Origin: Anaerocolumna sp. AGMB13020
Lineage (GTDB): Bacteria > Bacillota > Clostridia > Lachnospirales > Lachnospiraceae
DNA: 64,000 nt
Assembly (NCBI RefSeq): GCF_033100115.1
Contig: NZ_CP136910.1
Location: 930,001 to 994,000, forward strand
Direction: 5' to 3'
Shown here: positions 53,530 to 62,292 of the stretch, one piece after another
Layout of the letters: every line of letters starts with the position of its first letter
Numbering within the stretch: position 1 is the first letter of the stretch
Notes under the pieces: generated by a model
What the model was told of the DNA's origin: nothing
Databases searched by the model: none
What the model saw: only the letters and a program-made list of their open reading frames with translations
Position numbers and translations under genes: made by a program

Positions 53530-53694
53530 ATGAAGAAAGGAGGTTTCAAAACAGACGACTTGTTCAGACATCCTGTAATCGGGGTTTTACCGGTGACCGA
53601 ACAGCGGGGACGGCGGTATGTTATGGGCTGGAGCATACACTTTGCTTATCCTTGCGCAGTAAATAAACCTATAAAGAAGGGAAGGTATAAATAA
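53530..53694 (+). CDS. Possible 54-residue upstream ORF coupled to the glycanase
   Basis: ATG at 53530 opens a frame of 54 codons (starts MKKGGFKTDDLFRHP, ends KKGRYK) whose TAA shares one base with the ATG of the glycanase (TAATG). The DNA is more GC-rich than the DNA before it. There is no good ribosome site before its ATG, and AAAGGAGG lies just inside it. It may be chance, a leader peptide, or the mark of a structured RNA. No homologue is recognised. Confidence 0.3.
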   Translation: MKKGGFKTDDLFRHPVIGVLPVTEQRGRRYVMGWSIHFAYPCAVNKPIKKGRYK

Positions 53695-56672
53695 TGAAAA
53701 AACGTCTTTTATTTTTATGTACGCTCATTGCATTCATGTTTCTGCTGTTGTCATCAGGACAAGCAGTTTCAGCAGCAGATTCACAATATCCCGGTTTTCG
53801 GGTAGAGGGTCGTTTTCTCTATGACAATCAGGGGGAAAAAGTAATCCTGTATGGTATTAATAAGATGATTGTCTGGACGGATAAGGATGGTATTCCCTCC
53901 TATTCCGAAATAGCAAAGACAGGCGCAAACAGTGTTCGAATCGTATGGTCTCTGGAAGACACTGCGGAAGAGCTGGATCTCGCTATCCGAAATTGCCGTA
54001 CTGAAAATATGATTCCTATTATAGAACTTCACGATGCTACTGGTGACTGGTCAAAACTTTCTGCCCTGGTGGATTACTGGACAAGACCTGATATCGTTGC
54101 TGTAATTCAGAAGCATCAGGAATATCTTCTGGTCAATATTGGGAATGAAGTGGGTCAGCAGGTATCAGAAGCAGATTTTAAAGCAGGATACAAAACCGCT
54201 GTTAACAGAATGCGAACCGCCGGTATCCACGTTCCTCTGGTTATCGATGCCAGCAGCTACGGACAGGACATTAACATTCTGCAAAGCTGCGGCCCCTACC
54301 TGGTAGCGGAAGATCCGGATCATAACCTTATGTTTTCTGTCCACATGTGGTGGCCGAAAGCCTGGGGCTATACGGATCAGCGAGTAATCGATGAACTTCA
54401 GGAATCCGTAGCCTTAGACCTGCCTCTCCTCGTCGGAGAATTCGGTCATATATGGGACGAAACAGAAGCCGGAAAGATTCCTTATCAGACTATCCTTGAG
54501 TATTGCTACAAATATCAGATAGGTTATCTTCCCTGGGAATTCGGACCAGGTAATAATCCCCAGACCTTTTTGGATATGTCAACAGATGGTACCTACGATA
54601 CCCTTCACGGCTGGGGTCTGGAGGTTGCAGTAACAAGTCCCTACAGCATCCAGAATATCGCTGAAAGACCGGTATCCATGCTCTCCAACCTTCCGGCTCT
54701 TATACCTGCAGAGCCTCTTCCTGCCGGCAATCTGGCTCTGAACAGAACCGTTACAGCATCTTCTTTAGAGAGCAGTCTCTACTCCGGTAATAATATTACG
54801 GACGGTAGTCGTGATACCAGATGGGCTTCCGGCCTCTCAGACCCCAACTGGGTATCCATAGATCTGGGCTCCGTTAAGGACATAAACCGGGTTCTTATTT
54901 GTTGGGAGGCGGCTTATGCCACTCAGTATAAAATACAGGTCTCTACGGATGGCACCACCTGGTCTGACGTCTACACCCAATACGGTGGAAAAGGACGTAC
55001 GGAGGATATCAGTCTGACTGCCACCGGACGGTATGTAAGAATTTATTGCATGCAACGATATAATAACAGCTGGCCTTATTCTATTTATGAAGTAGGTATC
55101 TACGGTGCAGAATCCGCTTTAAGTGCTTCCATAAGTCCTGCTACTGCCGTTTTTGATAAGAATCCCGGGAAACAGGAGGATATTTCCATAACTCTGAATC
55201 CCAAAGCCAATACCTTAACAGCGGTAAAAAATAACGGAAGCAATTTACAAGCTGGCATTGATTATGTTGTGACGGGAACTGCTTTGCTCCTAAAAAAGGA
55301 ATATCTGGCTGCTCAGCCCGTAGGTATATACCGTTTGACTCTGGACTATAATGGTGGTGTAGACCCGGTTCTTGCCGTAGCCATTGGCGATACTACGCCA
55401 AGTCCTTATATCAGGCCAGGAAGAGTCGACTATAATAAGACCGCCGGCAGTCAGTCAGATGTTGTGGTTACCCTCTCTAATGCAGGCTCCTTAAACAGTA
55501 TTAAGAATGGAGCAAGCTTTTTAACAGCAGGAACCGATTATAGCCTTTCCGGTAATCAGGTAACCATAAAGAAAGAATACTTAAACCGCCAAAGTCTTGG
55601 TATCACCCGATTGACTTTTGACTATAACGCCAAATACAATCCTGTTTTGAAAGTAAATATAAGCGATACCTCGCCAAGCTCTGTCATAACACCTGTAACC
55701 GCAGCCTTTGAAAAACGCCTGCCGGCAGATATCACCATCCATATGACTTTGAATGGTAATTCCCTTACCTCTATTTTAAATAACACGGTTGTCCTGACAG
55801 CAGGAACCGACTATATCCTCACCGGTACAACCATAACCCTTAAAAAGGAATATCTTAGTACTTTACCCACAGGAACAACGGCTCTCTCTTTCGTTTTTAG
55901 TGCCGGCGCACCACAGCGCCTTACCCTGTCGGTAACAGATACCGTACCAAATTCTGCTATATCACCAGACAGAACTGTGTTTGACAAGGAATCCCCTGCC
56001 GATATCCCCATCACCCTGACCCTCAATGGCAACTCATTCCTTGGTATTTATAATGGAACAGCCCTTCTGATAGCCGGAAGCGATTATACCTTATCAGGCA
56101 CAACAGTTATCCTGAAGAAGGAATATCTCTCTTCACTTTCAGAAGGAACGATACGATTACTCTTTGATTTTAGTGCAGGCAAAGATTCAGAACTTGTAAT
56201 TACAGGTACTTCCGTAGCTTCCGGCCTTTCAGTGACCTTTTTCAACGGCACCAAAACTGCTCAGGCCAACACCCTTTCCCTGCGTCTAAAATTAACCAAT
56301 ACCGGCAGTGAAGCAATTAATCTGTCCGCTGTCACGCTGCGTTATTACTATACGAAGGATGGCAGCCAGCCCCAGTCTTTCTGGTGCGATTGGTCTAATG
56401 TGGGAAGCAGCAACGTAACCGGCAATTTTATCCCATTGACTGTCCCTACGACAAGCGCTGATAATTATCTGGAAATTGGATTCACCTCTGCTGCCGGGAG
56501 TCTGGCTGTAAATCAAAGTATTGAGATACAGATACGGGTTGCCAAAGCTGACTGGTCCAACTATACCCAGACCAATGACTACTCATTTCTTGAAAGCGCC
56601 GACAGTTATGTCTCTTGGGAAAAAATAACAACCTATGTAGCCGGTATGTTAAGTTCCGGCATTGAACCATAG
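53694..56672 (+). CDS. Secreted multidomain glycanase: GH5, CBM32-like, four X2, CBM3
   Basis: 992 residues. Signal peptide 1-28 (cut after VSA). GH5 catalytic domain to about residue 330: acid/base Glu in LLVNIGNEVGQ, nucleophile in LLVGEFGH, and IDASSYGQDINIL resembling GH5 mannanases. A discoidin/CBM32-like domain follows (NLALNRTVTASSLESS, DTRWASGLSDPNWVSIDLG). Then four X2 (Ig-like) modules, each with a 'TAGTDY..sGt.itLKKEYL' block, and a C-terminal CBM3 (TLRYYYTKDGSQPQSFWCDW) for crystalline cellulose. Attack on mannan or glucan in plant walls is likely; specificity is unproven. GAAGGGAAGG precedes the ATG. Confidence 0.9.
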   Translation: MKKRLLFLCTLIAFMFLLLSSGQAVSAADSQYPGFRVEGRFLYDNQGEKVILYGINKMIVWTDKDGIPSYSEIAKTGANSVRIVWSLEDTAEELDLAIRNCRTENMIPIIELHDATGDWSKLSALVDYWTRPDIVAVIQKHQEYLLVNIGNEVGQQVSEADFKAGYKTAVNRMRTAGIHVPLVIDASSYGQDINILQSCGPYLVAEDPDHNLMFSVHMWWPKAWGYTDQRVIDELQESVALDLPLLVGEFGHIWDETEAGKIPYQTILEYCYKYQIGYLPWEFGPGNNPQTFLDMSTDGTYDTLHGWGLEVAVTSPYSIQNIAERPVSMLSNLPALIPAEPLPAGNLALNRTVTASSLESSLYSGNNITDGSRDTRWASGLSDPNWVSIDLGSVKDINRVLICWEAAYATQYKIQVSTDGTTWSDVYTQYGGKGRTEDISLTATGRYVRIYCMQRYNNSWPYSIYEVGIYGAESALSASISPATAVFDKNPGKQEDISITLNPKANTLTAVKNNGSNLQAGIDYVVTGTALLLKKEYLAAQPVGIYRLTLDYNGGVDPVLAVAIGDTTPSPYIRPGRVDYNKTAGSQSDVVVTLSNAGSLNSIKNGASFLTAGTDYSLSGNQVTIKKEYLNRQSLGITRLTFDYNAKYNPVLKVNISDTSPSSVITPVTAAFEKRLPADITIHMTLNGNSLTSILNNTVVLTAGTDYILTGTTITLKKEYLSTLPTGTTALSFVFSAGAPQRLTLSVTDTVPNSAISPDRTVFDKESPADIPITLTLNGNSFLGIYNGTALLIAGSDYTLSGTTVILKKEYLSSLSEGTIRLLFDFSAGKDSELVITGTSVASGLSVTFFNGTKTAQANTLSLRLKLTNTGSEAINLSAVTLRYYYTKDGSQPQSFWCDWSNVGSSNVTGNFIPLTVPTTSADNYLEIGFTSAAGSLAVNQSIEIQIRVAKADWSNYTQTNDYSFLESADSYVSWEKITTYVAGMLSSGIEP

Positions 56673-56692
56673 TATTACATTATTAATCATAG

Positions 56693-56797
56693 AATGCCGG
56701 ATTTATCTCCTGCAGTAAGCTTAAAGAGTTTTATTCCAGAAATATATAGAATAAACTTCCGTATTTAAGCTTATTTACTTCTGATAAATCCGGCATT
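56693..56797. repeat. 105-base imperfect palindrome between convergent genes
   Basis: Outer arms are perfect over 15 bases (AATGCCGGATTTATC at 56693-56707 and complement at 56783-56797). Inside, GTAAGCTTAAA pairs with TTTAAGCTTAT and GTTTTATTC with GAATAAAC, so most of the element folds on itself. It can end both the glycanase and the diguanylate cyclase transcripts, or be a small palindromic mobile element. Confidence 0.75.
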
Positions 56798-56860
56798 ATA
56801 ATTTACAGACAGGCTAGGTTGTGGTTCGAACCTTAAGAAGCCTGCTTGCAGCATTTATGT

Positions 56861-58396
56861 TCATAGCAGGTTAGCCTGATTTCGCCCTTTTGCTTTTGAT
56901 AAATACAGCGCCTGGTCAGCTCTCTTTAGAATATCCATACAATCTGAATCCGTCTTTTGAAAGAAGGAAATACCAATTGATATCGTTGATGTTATTACCG
57001 TTTCTCCTAAAGATATCTCTAAGTCTGAGATAACTGATAAAATACTCTGGGCGAAAACAAGCGCATTTTTCTTCTGCAGACCATTAACTATTATGATAAA
57101 TTCGTCTCCGCCCCAGCGTATAATTTTGTCCGAGCTTCTGATGATACCGCTGATTGCCTTCACGATTTCTACCAGCACAAGATCCCCCGTCGCATGTCCG
57201 TATTCGTCATTGATTCCTTTAAAATGATCAATATCAAACATCATAATGACAGGGTCTGCTTCACATTTCAGGTACGTCTTATAGGCTTTATTGATATCTA
57301 TTGTACCGCTTCTGCGATTACCTGCCCTTGTAAGAATGTCCTGATTCATTTCCGATTCCATTTGCTTACTGGTGTTATGGTAGCGTATTTTTTCTATTAA
57401 GGTTACGATACAATAACAAATAAACAATATAATAACAAAGACTAGCAGCAGTACCAGCATGAGCCTGGATACAAGCCTAATGCTCTGCTGATTCATCAGA
57501 TCAATATCCTCCTGGATATCATCCAGATACATCCCCATTGCAATAACCCAGTCAAAGTCTTTGTATAACTTGGCGTAAGTCAGCTTCTCTGATATTTTGT
57601 CACTTTCCAGTTCCTTAAAATAATAAGTAAAGAACAGCTCTCCATTTTTATTGATTCCCTGCAGTTCTGTTTTATAGGGAAAGTTTCCACTCATATCTTT
57701 TGTATTGGTAGAAAGATATGTTCCTTCTGTCTCCGGAAGGTTCGGATGAACAATCCGGATTGCATAATTATCACCACCGGCATAATTGATTATCTCATTA
57801 ACCCATACATAAGAATTATCACCGAACCTGGTACTTCTTATTATGTCTGAAACCTCAGCTTTTACCAGCTGATCAGAATATTCTTTGCTGATACCAAGGA
57901 ATATGATTTCTTCACCGTGAGTCACTAAACGATAGGTAGCCATTTCAGGTACTACCTCCTTTAATGTATCCTCCCAGTTGTTCTTTGACAGGTTCAAAGG
58001 ATCATATATGGCTTTCTTCTCCCCTGTATCCCATAGAATTACCTGTACGAAATCATAATCCGGGTTTCCATTAAAAAAACTGATAATGAATTGACTGAAT
58101 TCAGCTTCAGAAAGCTCTGACTTCAGCTTGAGGACCGCTGCTGTTCTGGTCATGAACTTTTCCAGATAATCAACTTTCGTTTTCCTTCTGACTTCAATTT
58201 CCGATATAATGTTATTAACAGTGTCTTTGAGAATATCTTTTTTCATATTATAAACAGTTTCCTGGGTCTTGCTGATATAAATATTGCTGATTTTATCCAA
58301 TGAGAATAGATAAAACCCTATCAGTACACCGCAAAGAATACTTAAAATTGCTAAAGTAAATAAAGTATATCTACGTTTGATAATACACGCCTCCAA
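56861..58396 (-). CDS. Membrane diguanylate cyclase with Cache-like sensor
   Basis: 511 residues. Membrane helix near 12-32, an extracytoplasmic Cache-like domain to ~310 (RFGDNSYVWVNEI, then DFDWVIAMGMYLDDI), a second helix (~315-340) and a GGDEF domain with RWGGDEFIII, preceded by DIDHFKGINDEYGH. Known: GGDEF domains make c-di-GMP. The active motif is intact. Start is uncertain: TTG at 58396 overlaps its own GGAGG; ATT at 58384, five bases after GGAGG, is an unusual alternative. No EAL domain. Confidence 0.88.
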   Translation of the reverse strand: MEACIIKRRYTLFTLAILSILCGVLIGFYLFSLDKISNIYISKTQETVYNMKKDILKDTVNNIISEIEVRRKTKVDYLEKFMTRTAAVLKLKSELSEAEFSQFIISFFNGNPDYDFVQVILWDTGEKKAIYDPLNLSKNNWEDTLKEVVPEMATYRLVTHGEEIIFLGISKEYSDQLVKAEVSDIIRSTRFGDNSYVWVNEIINYAGGDNYAIRIVHPNLPETEGTYLSTNTKDMSGNFPYKTELQGINKNGELFFTYYFKELESDKISEKLTYAKLYKDFDWVIAMGMYLDDIQEDIDLMNQQSIRLVSRLMLVLLLVFVIILFICYCIVTLIEKIRYHNTSKQMESEMNQDILTRAGNRRSGTIDINKAYKTYLKCEADPVIMMFDIDHFKGINDEYGHATGDLVLVEIVKAISGIIRSSDKIIRWGGDEFIIIVNGLQKKNALVFAQSILSVISDLEISLGETVITSTISIGISFFQKTDSDCMDILKRADQALYLSKAKGRNQANLL

Positions 58397-58666
58397 TTAC
58401 CTGTGTTTACAGTCAAAAAAGAGGTCACAAATTACCACGTACCCTCATCCAGACATATTTGCTTTTCTTATTTTTACGTTATTTTTACAGTATGTACTCT
58501 ATTATAGACTAATGTACCATTGGGAAGCAAGCTTAAACTATTACATATTCAAAGCAAAGATAACATTCCATACTTCTGTCGGTTTTCTGATACGCTTTCC
58601 ACTATTTAAACAGTATGTTAAAGGATAAATATAATAAAATGCTATTTTAAAATAATTCCTATTATA
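58397..58666. other. Intergenic DNA, no supported gene
   Basis: AT-rich DNA upstream of the leftward diguanylate cyclase gene; it should contain that promoter. An 83-codon frame here lacks a ribosome site and family features. Confidence 0.4.
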
Positions 58667-58781
58667 AAAAGAGGATGTCACCAGTTATCTATTCTTAGAA
58701 GCAGTTGTCAACGAATACGGAATCGTTAAATTCAATATTCTAAAAATAACATCCTGCTTAAGAAATTTCTGGGACACCCTC
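58667..58781. mobile_element. MITE-like inverted-repeat element, about 115 bases
   Basis: The ends AGAGGATGTCACCAG and (complement) AGAGGGTGTCCCAG match over about 40 bases with small gaps, including TTCTTA-AGCAG words further inside. Both sides carry TATTATA (58660-58666 and 58782-58788), a likely target duplication. It has no coding capacity. The AGAGGGTGTCCC end resembles ends of some clostridial insertion sequences; that likeness is from memory. Confidence 0.65.
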
Positions 58782-58831
58782 TATTATAGCGATACTTAAT
58801 TTGTCGTCTGTGAAAGCAGACGTACGACCAA

Positions 58832-59035
58832 TTACTTATTCATATGATCATTTAACTGGTTTACCAGTTCATCTACCTCTACACCGTGTACGGCACAAGC
58901 ATCTTCCAGACTTTCAGCAGAAGAAGCAGGACACCCCAGACAATGCATACCCATTTCGAAAAAATAAGGAGCAGTGGTATTATCTGCATTTAATACTTCA
59001 CCAATCAATGTATCCTTTGTTACCTGTAATTTCAT
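58832..59035 (-). CDS. DUF1858 redox-disulfide domain protein
   Basis: 67 residues, a full DUF1858 domain: VTKDTLIGEVLNADNTTAPYFFEMGMHCLGCPAS with C32 and C35. Such domains occur alone or fused to hybrid-cluster and other redox proteins; a disulfide role is assumed. AGAGGTTAAT precedes the ATG. It follows lon on the same strand with a hairpin between, so it may be partly cotranscribed. Confidence 0.85.
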   Translation of the reverse strand: MKLQVTKDTLIGEVLNADNTTAPYFFEMGMHCLGCPASSAESLEDACAVHGVEVDELVNQLNDHMNK

Positions 59036-59073
59036 ATTAACCTCTATTCTTGCGCACGCTCTTTGCGCATACC

Positions 59074-59100
59074 AAGTTTGTGGTGCGCATGCACAAACTT
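59074..59100 (-). terminator. Hairpin at the end of lon
   Basis: AAGTTTGTG (59074-59082), nine bases, CACAAACTT (59092-59100). It touches the last base of the lon stop codon. There is no strong T-run, so partial read-through to the DUF1858 gene is possible. Confidence 0.5.
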
Positions 59101-61478
59101 TATACTTCCATTGTTAATCCGCCCATAATCTGCTGACTGAATACATGTTCAATCCTGGGCAGTGAGATTTCCAGAGTTTCTCTTAATACATCCTCAATGG
59201 TTTCGACCGGGATTACAGTAAGCTGTTTCTTTACTTCCTCGGGAACCTCCTTTAAGTCTATCACATTGTCTTTTGGAATGAGGACTTTATTGATACCGGC
59301 TCTCTGAGCGCCTAGCAGTTTTTCCTTCAGTCCGCCAATAGGAAGCACTGCTCCTCTTAAAGTGATCTCTCCGGTCATGGCAATCTTTGGATCAACCTTT
59401 TTACCGGTAACCAGAGAAGCCAATGCGGTAAACAAGGCAATACCTGCTGATGGTCCGTCTTTTGGCACTGCTCCGGAAGGAACATGAATATGCAGATCTC
59501 TTTCTTTAAAGTTCACGGAATTTAGCGGCAGCCTGGATTTTAATAAGCTTAAGGAAATTCTTGCGGATTCTTTCATGACATCCCCAAGCTTTCCGGTTAA
59601 CATTACAGCTCCGCCTCCCGGCATGTCCGTAGCTTCAATAAAGAGAATCTCACCGCCGACCGGTGTCCAGGCAAGTCCGGTTACAACTCCCGGCGGATTG
59701 TCCTGCTGCGCTCTGTCATGCCTTGATACCTGTCTGCCCAGTAATTCTTCCAATGCATCTGCATTTATCTGATATGGGGTTTCAACTTTGTTGGATACAA
59801 TCTTCTCAGAGGTAATCCTTGCAAGTGCTGCCAGCTGCTTCTTCAAACCTCTCACTCCGGCTTCCAGTGTATAATCATTGATAATCTTCTGAAGAACTTC
59901 ATCCTCCATTACCAGATGCTCCTCTGTCAAACCATGTTCCTCTAATACAGCAGGAAGCAGATAATTCTTAGCAATATGGAATTTCTCTTCCATGGTATAG
60001 CTGGATACTTGTATTACTTCCATTCTGTCCAGCAAAGGTCCGGGAATACTTTCCAGAGAGTTTGCTGTGGCTATAAAAAATACATCGGACAAATCATATG
60101 GAAGATCCATGTAGTGGTCGGTAAAAGTATTGTTTTGTTCAGGGTCAAGAACCTCTAACAAGGCACTGGCAGGATCTCCGCTATAACCACCGGCTACCAG
60201 CTTGTCTACTTCGTCAAGAACCATGACCGGGTTGTTGGAACCTTCTTTTCTTATGCTTTGAATAATTCTTCCGGGCATTGCACCAACGTAAGTTCTGCGG
60301 TGACCTCTGATTTCAGCTTCATCCCTGATACCGCCAAGGCTTAGGCGGATGTACTTTCTGTCAAGGGCCTCTGCAATGCTCTTACCAAGACTTGTCTTAC
60401 CGGTTCCGGGGGGGCCAACCAGTAAAAGAATGGATCCACGTTTATCATTTTTCAGCTTCATAACTGCCAGATGCTGAATGATTCTGTCTTTTACCTTATT
60501 AAGACCATAATGCTGCTCGTCCAGTATCTGTCTGGCCCTCTCAAGGTTAATGGGTTTTGCCTCCGCCTTTCTCCAGGGGAGTGAAATCAGAAGCTCAAGA
60601 TAGTTACGGATTACGTTATATTCTGAACTGTTAGGTCCTTGGGCTTCTAACTTGTCCAATTCTTCTAAAGCTGTATTTTCAATGTCCGCCGGCATGGCTG
60701 CCTCTTTTATCCTTGCAAGGAAATCCTTATCTTTCTGACTGCCTCTGTCTTTGCCTTCATTTAGCTCATCCTGAATAACTTTAAGCTGTTCCCGGAGCAC
60801 AGACTCTCTGTAATACTTATTGGCTTTTTCTGAGAACTTCTCTGAAATCTGTAGTTGAAGTTCAATGGCTTCTTTCTGTTTTAACAGGTGGTCCATATAC
60901 CTTAAGCTTCTGGCCTTTAAAGATTCTATTTCCAGTAATTCATACTTCTCATCGTTTGAGATAGACATATATTGGCTAAGATATACCATAAGGGTATTTA
61001 AGTCCTTAAACTCATCCACAATACGGCTGTATTGCTCACCCCCCTGGAACTTAGCACTGATTTCCCTGATTACCTTTTTCAGGTAATCAAGCATTTCCTC
61101 TTTGCTCTTATCATCCAGATCTATAATTTCAGGACTGAGTTCGTACTCCCCATGAACCAGACCATTTAGAAAATGCAATTCTCTGATTTCTACCCTGTCT
61201 TCTATCTTAACAGTAAGCATAAGGCCTCTTTCTGTCTTCTCCAGTTCCTTCACCTGAAAAGTTAATCCGGTACGATAGAAATCCTCTTCTTTTAATGCTT
61301 TCTGTCCAAAATTCTGTTTTAGCGGCAGGATTATTTTTGTGATATCCTCATTATTCAAATATCTTAATTGCAGCTCATCGGGTGTTTTTATATGCACCTT
61401 CGTTTCAACTCCCGGTAATAAGACTGAATTGGAAACAGGAAAGACAACTCCCTGGTTATTGTTATAATTATCTGACAT
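59100..61478 (-). CDS. lon: ATP-dependent protease Lon
   Basis: 792 residues, full length for LonA. N-terminal LON domain (VVFPVSNSVLLPGVET), coiled coil, AAA module with Walker A GPPGTGKT (355-362) and Walker B PVMVLDEVDKL, and the protease domain with the Ser/Lys pair S677 (PKDGPSAGIA) and K720 (GGLKEKLLGA). It degrades damaged and regulatory proteins in the cytoplasm. It is preceded by a TetR gene and a perfect 20-base palindrome 22 bases before the ATG, so its expression seems repressor-controlled, which is uncommon. Confidence 0.97.
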   Translation of the reverse strand: MSDNYNNNQGVVFPVSNSVLLPGVETKVHIKTPDELQLRYLNNEDITKIILPLKQNFGQKALKEEDFYRTGLTFQVKELEKTERGLMLTVKIEDRVEIRELHFLNGLVHGEYELSPEIIDLDDKSKEEMLDYLKKVIREISAKFQGGEQYSRIVDEFKDLNTLMVYLSQYMSISNDEKYELLEIESLKARSLRYMDHLLKQKEAIELQLQISEKFSEKANKYYRESVLREQLKVIQDELNEGKDRGSQKDKDFLARIKEAAMPADIENTALEELDKLEAQGPNSSEYNVIRNYLELLISLPWRKAEAKPINLERARQILDEQHYGLNKVKDRIIQHLAVMKLKNDKRGSILLLVGPPGTGKTSLGKSIAEALDRKYIRLSLGGIRDEAEIRGHRRTYVGAMPGRIIQSIRKEGSNNPVMVLDEVDKLVAGGYSGDPASALLEVLDPEQNNTFTDHYMDLPYDLSDVFFIATANSLESIPGPLLDRMEVIQVSSYTMEEKFHIAKNYLLPAVLEEHGLTEEHLVMEDEVLQKIINDYTLEAGVRGLKKQLAALARITSEKIVSNKVETPYQINADALEELLGRQVSRHDRAQQDNPPGVVTGLAWTPVGGEILFIEATDMPGGGAVMLTGKLGDVMKESARISLSLLKSRLPLNSVNFKERDLHIHVPSGAVPKDGPSAGIALFTALASLVTGKKVDPKIAMTGEITLRGAVLPIGGLKEKLLGAQRAGINKVLIPKDNVIDLKEVPEEVKKQLTVIPVETIEDVLRETLEISLPRIEHVFSQQIMGGLTMEV

Positions 61479-61499
61479 ACTATCATCCTTTCCTTTGGT

Positions 61500-61519
61500 A
61501 TAAATGAATATTCATTTAT
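61500..61519. promoter_or_regulatory. Perfect palindromic operator before lon
   Basis: ATAAATGAAT|ATTCATTTAT, 20 bases, no mismatch. A TATAAAT lies right next to it on the lon strand, so a bound repressor would cover the promoter. The core resembles FadR/TetR-type sites (TGAATGA..TCATTCA). Confidence 0.8.
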
Positions 61520-61537
61520 TTATACTGTGAAATAATT

Positions 61538-61574
61538 GCGAGATCCCTTTGTCTATTCAACAAAATTATCTCGC
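61538..61574 (-). terminator. Likely terminator of the tetR gene
   Basis: GCGAGAT (61538-61544) and ATCTCGC (61568-61574), seven bases after the tetR stop on the minus strand, followed by AATTATTT. It would isolate tetR from lon. Confidence 0.5.
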
Positions 61575-61580
61575 TTGAAT

Positions 61581-62147
61581 TTATTGTATCAATATTGCTT
61601 CCTGTATGATTTGAATCATCTCCTTTAGCAAATCCGCTCTTTCAGCTTCACTTTTATGATTATCCGCTGCTATTGCCTTGACCGGATAGAAAATTATCGC
61701 CAGTAAATTATCATCACTGTAATTTTTTATAACCTGCTTCTGCTTCATTTCATTCATAAGACTGTGAATGTTACAGATTTTCTTCCTCCTGGAACAGCCA
61801 TTGGCCAGGGAGGGACAGTTGGAGAACTGCTCCACAAAACTGAAAACCTCTCTATTCTCCAAAATATAATTGTAGTAGCTTCTGATAAGTACTTCCAGCA
61901 ACTGTTGTCCGGTCATTTTGATGTCTACCCTGTCAAGCAGATAATCAAAGATTTCTTCCGAATATTCCGTGTAAATGTCCTGCAGCATATTTTCTTTGTT
62001 TTCAAAATATATATAAACTGTTGCCGGCGAAACCCCCGCCAATTTCGCGATTTTTGAGATGGAAGCACCATGAAAGCCTTCTTGAAGAATCAGTTTAATA
62101 ACTGCATCTTTTATGCTTCTCTCTTTCTCATCGTCTTTTTTTCTCAT
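61581..62147 (-). CDS. TetR-family regulator next to lon
   Basis: 188 residues. HTH: AVIKLILQEGFHGASISKIA, then KLAGVSPATVYIYFENKENMLQDIY. The C-terminal domain contains a Cys pair (NCPSLANGCSRRKKIC), possibly redox or ligand linked. Palindromes of the same type stand before its own start (62172-62193, imperfect) and before lon (61500-61519, perfect). Inference: represses both. Confidence 0.88.
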   Translation of the reverse strand: MRKKDDEKERSIKDAVIKLILQEGFHGASISKIAKLAGVSPATVYIYFENKENMLQDIYTEYSEEIFDYLLDRVDIKMTGQQLLEVLIRSYYNYILENREVFSFVEQFSNCPSLANGCSRRKKICNIHSLMNEMKQKQVIKNYSDDNLLAIIFYPVKAIAADNHKSEAERADLLKEMIQIIQEAILIQ

Positions 62148-62171
62148 GATATCACCTCAACATGGTTTTAT

Positions 62172-62193
62172 AATAAACGATCATTCATTTATT
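62172..62193. promoter_or_regulatory. Operator-like site before the lon-linked tetR
   Basis: On the minus strand AATAAATGAATGATCGTTTATT; half of it (ATAAATGAAT) equals one arm of the lon operator. It lies about 25 bases before the tetR start. Confidence 0.6.
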
Positions 62194-62292
62194 GTCAATA
62201 CTTTTTTCATTCCCTTTACTATTGTACTCTAAATAGATGTTTACGGCAACTCTTATAGGGGGGGACTGCATGGCAACTTCGTTTTTAACCTA

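Noticed and set aside
53530..53693. c-di-GMP (GEMM) riboswitch before the glycanase
   Set aside because: GGGGACGGCGG looked suggestive but the known GEMM core pattern could not be traced.
58397..58628. 83-codon plus-strand frame before the MITE-like element
   Set aside because: No ribosome site and composition of AT-rich intergenic DNA.
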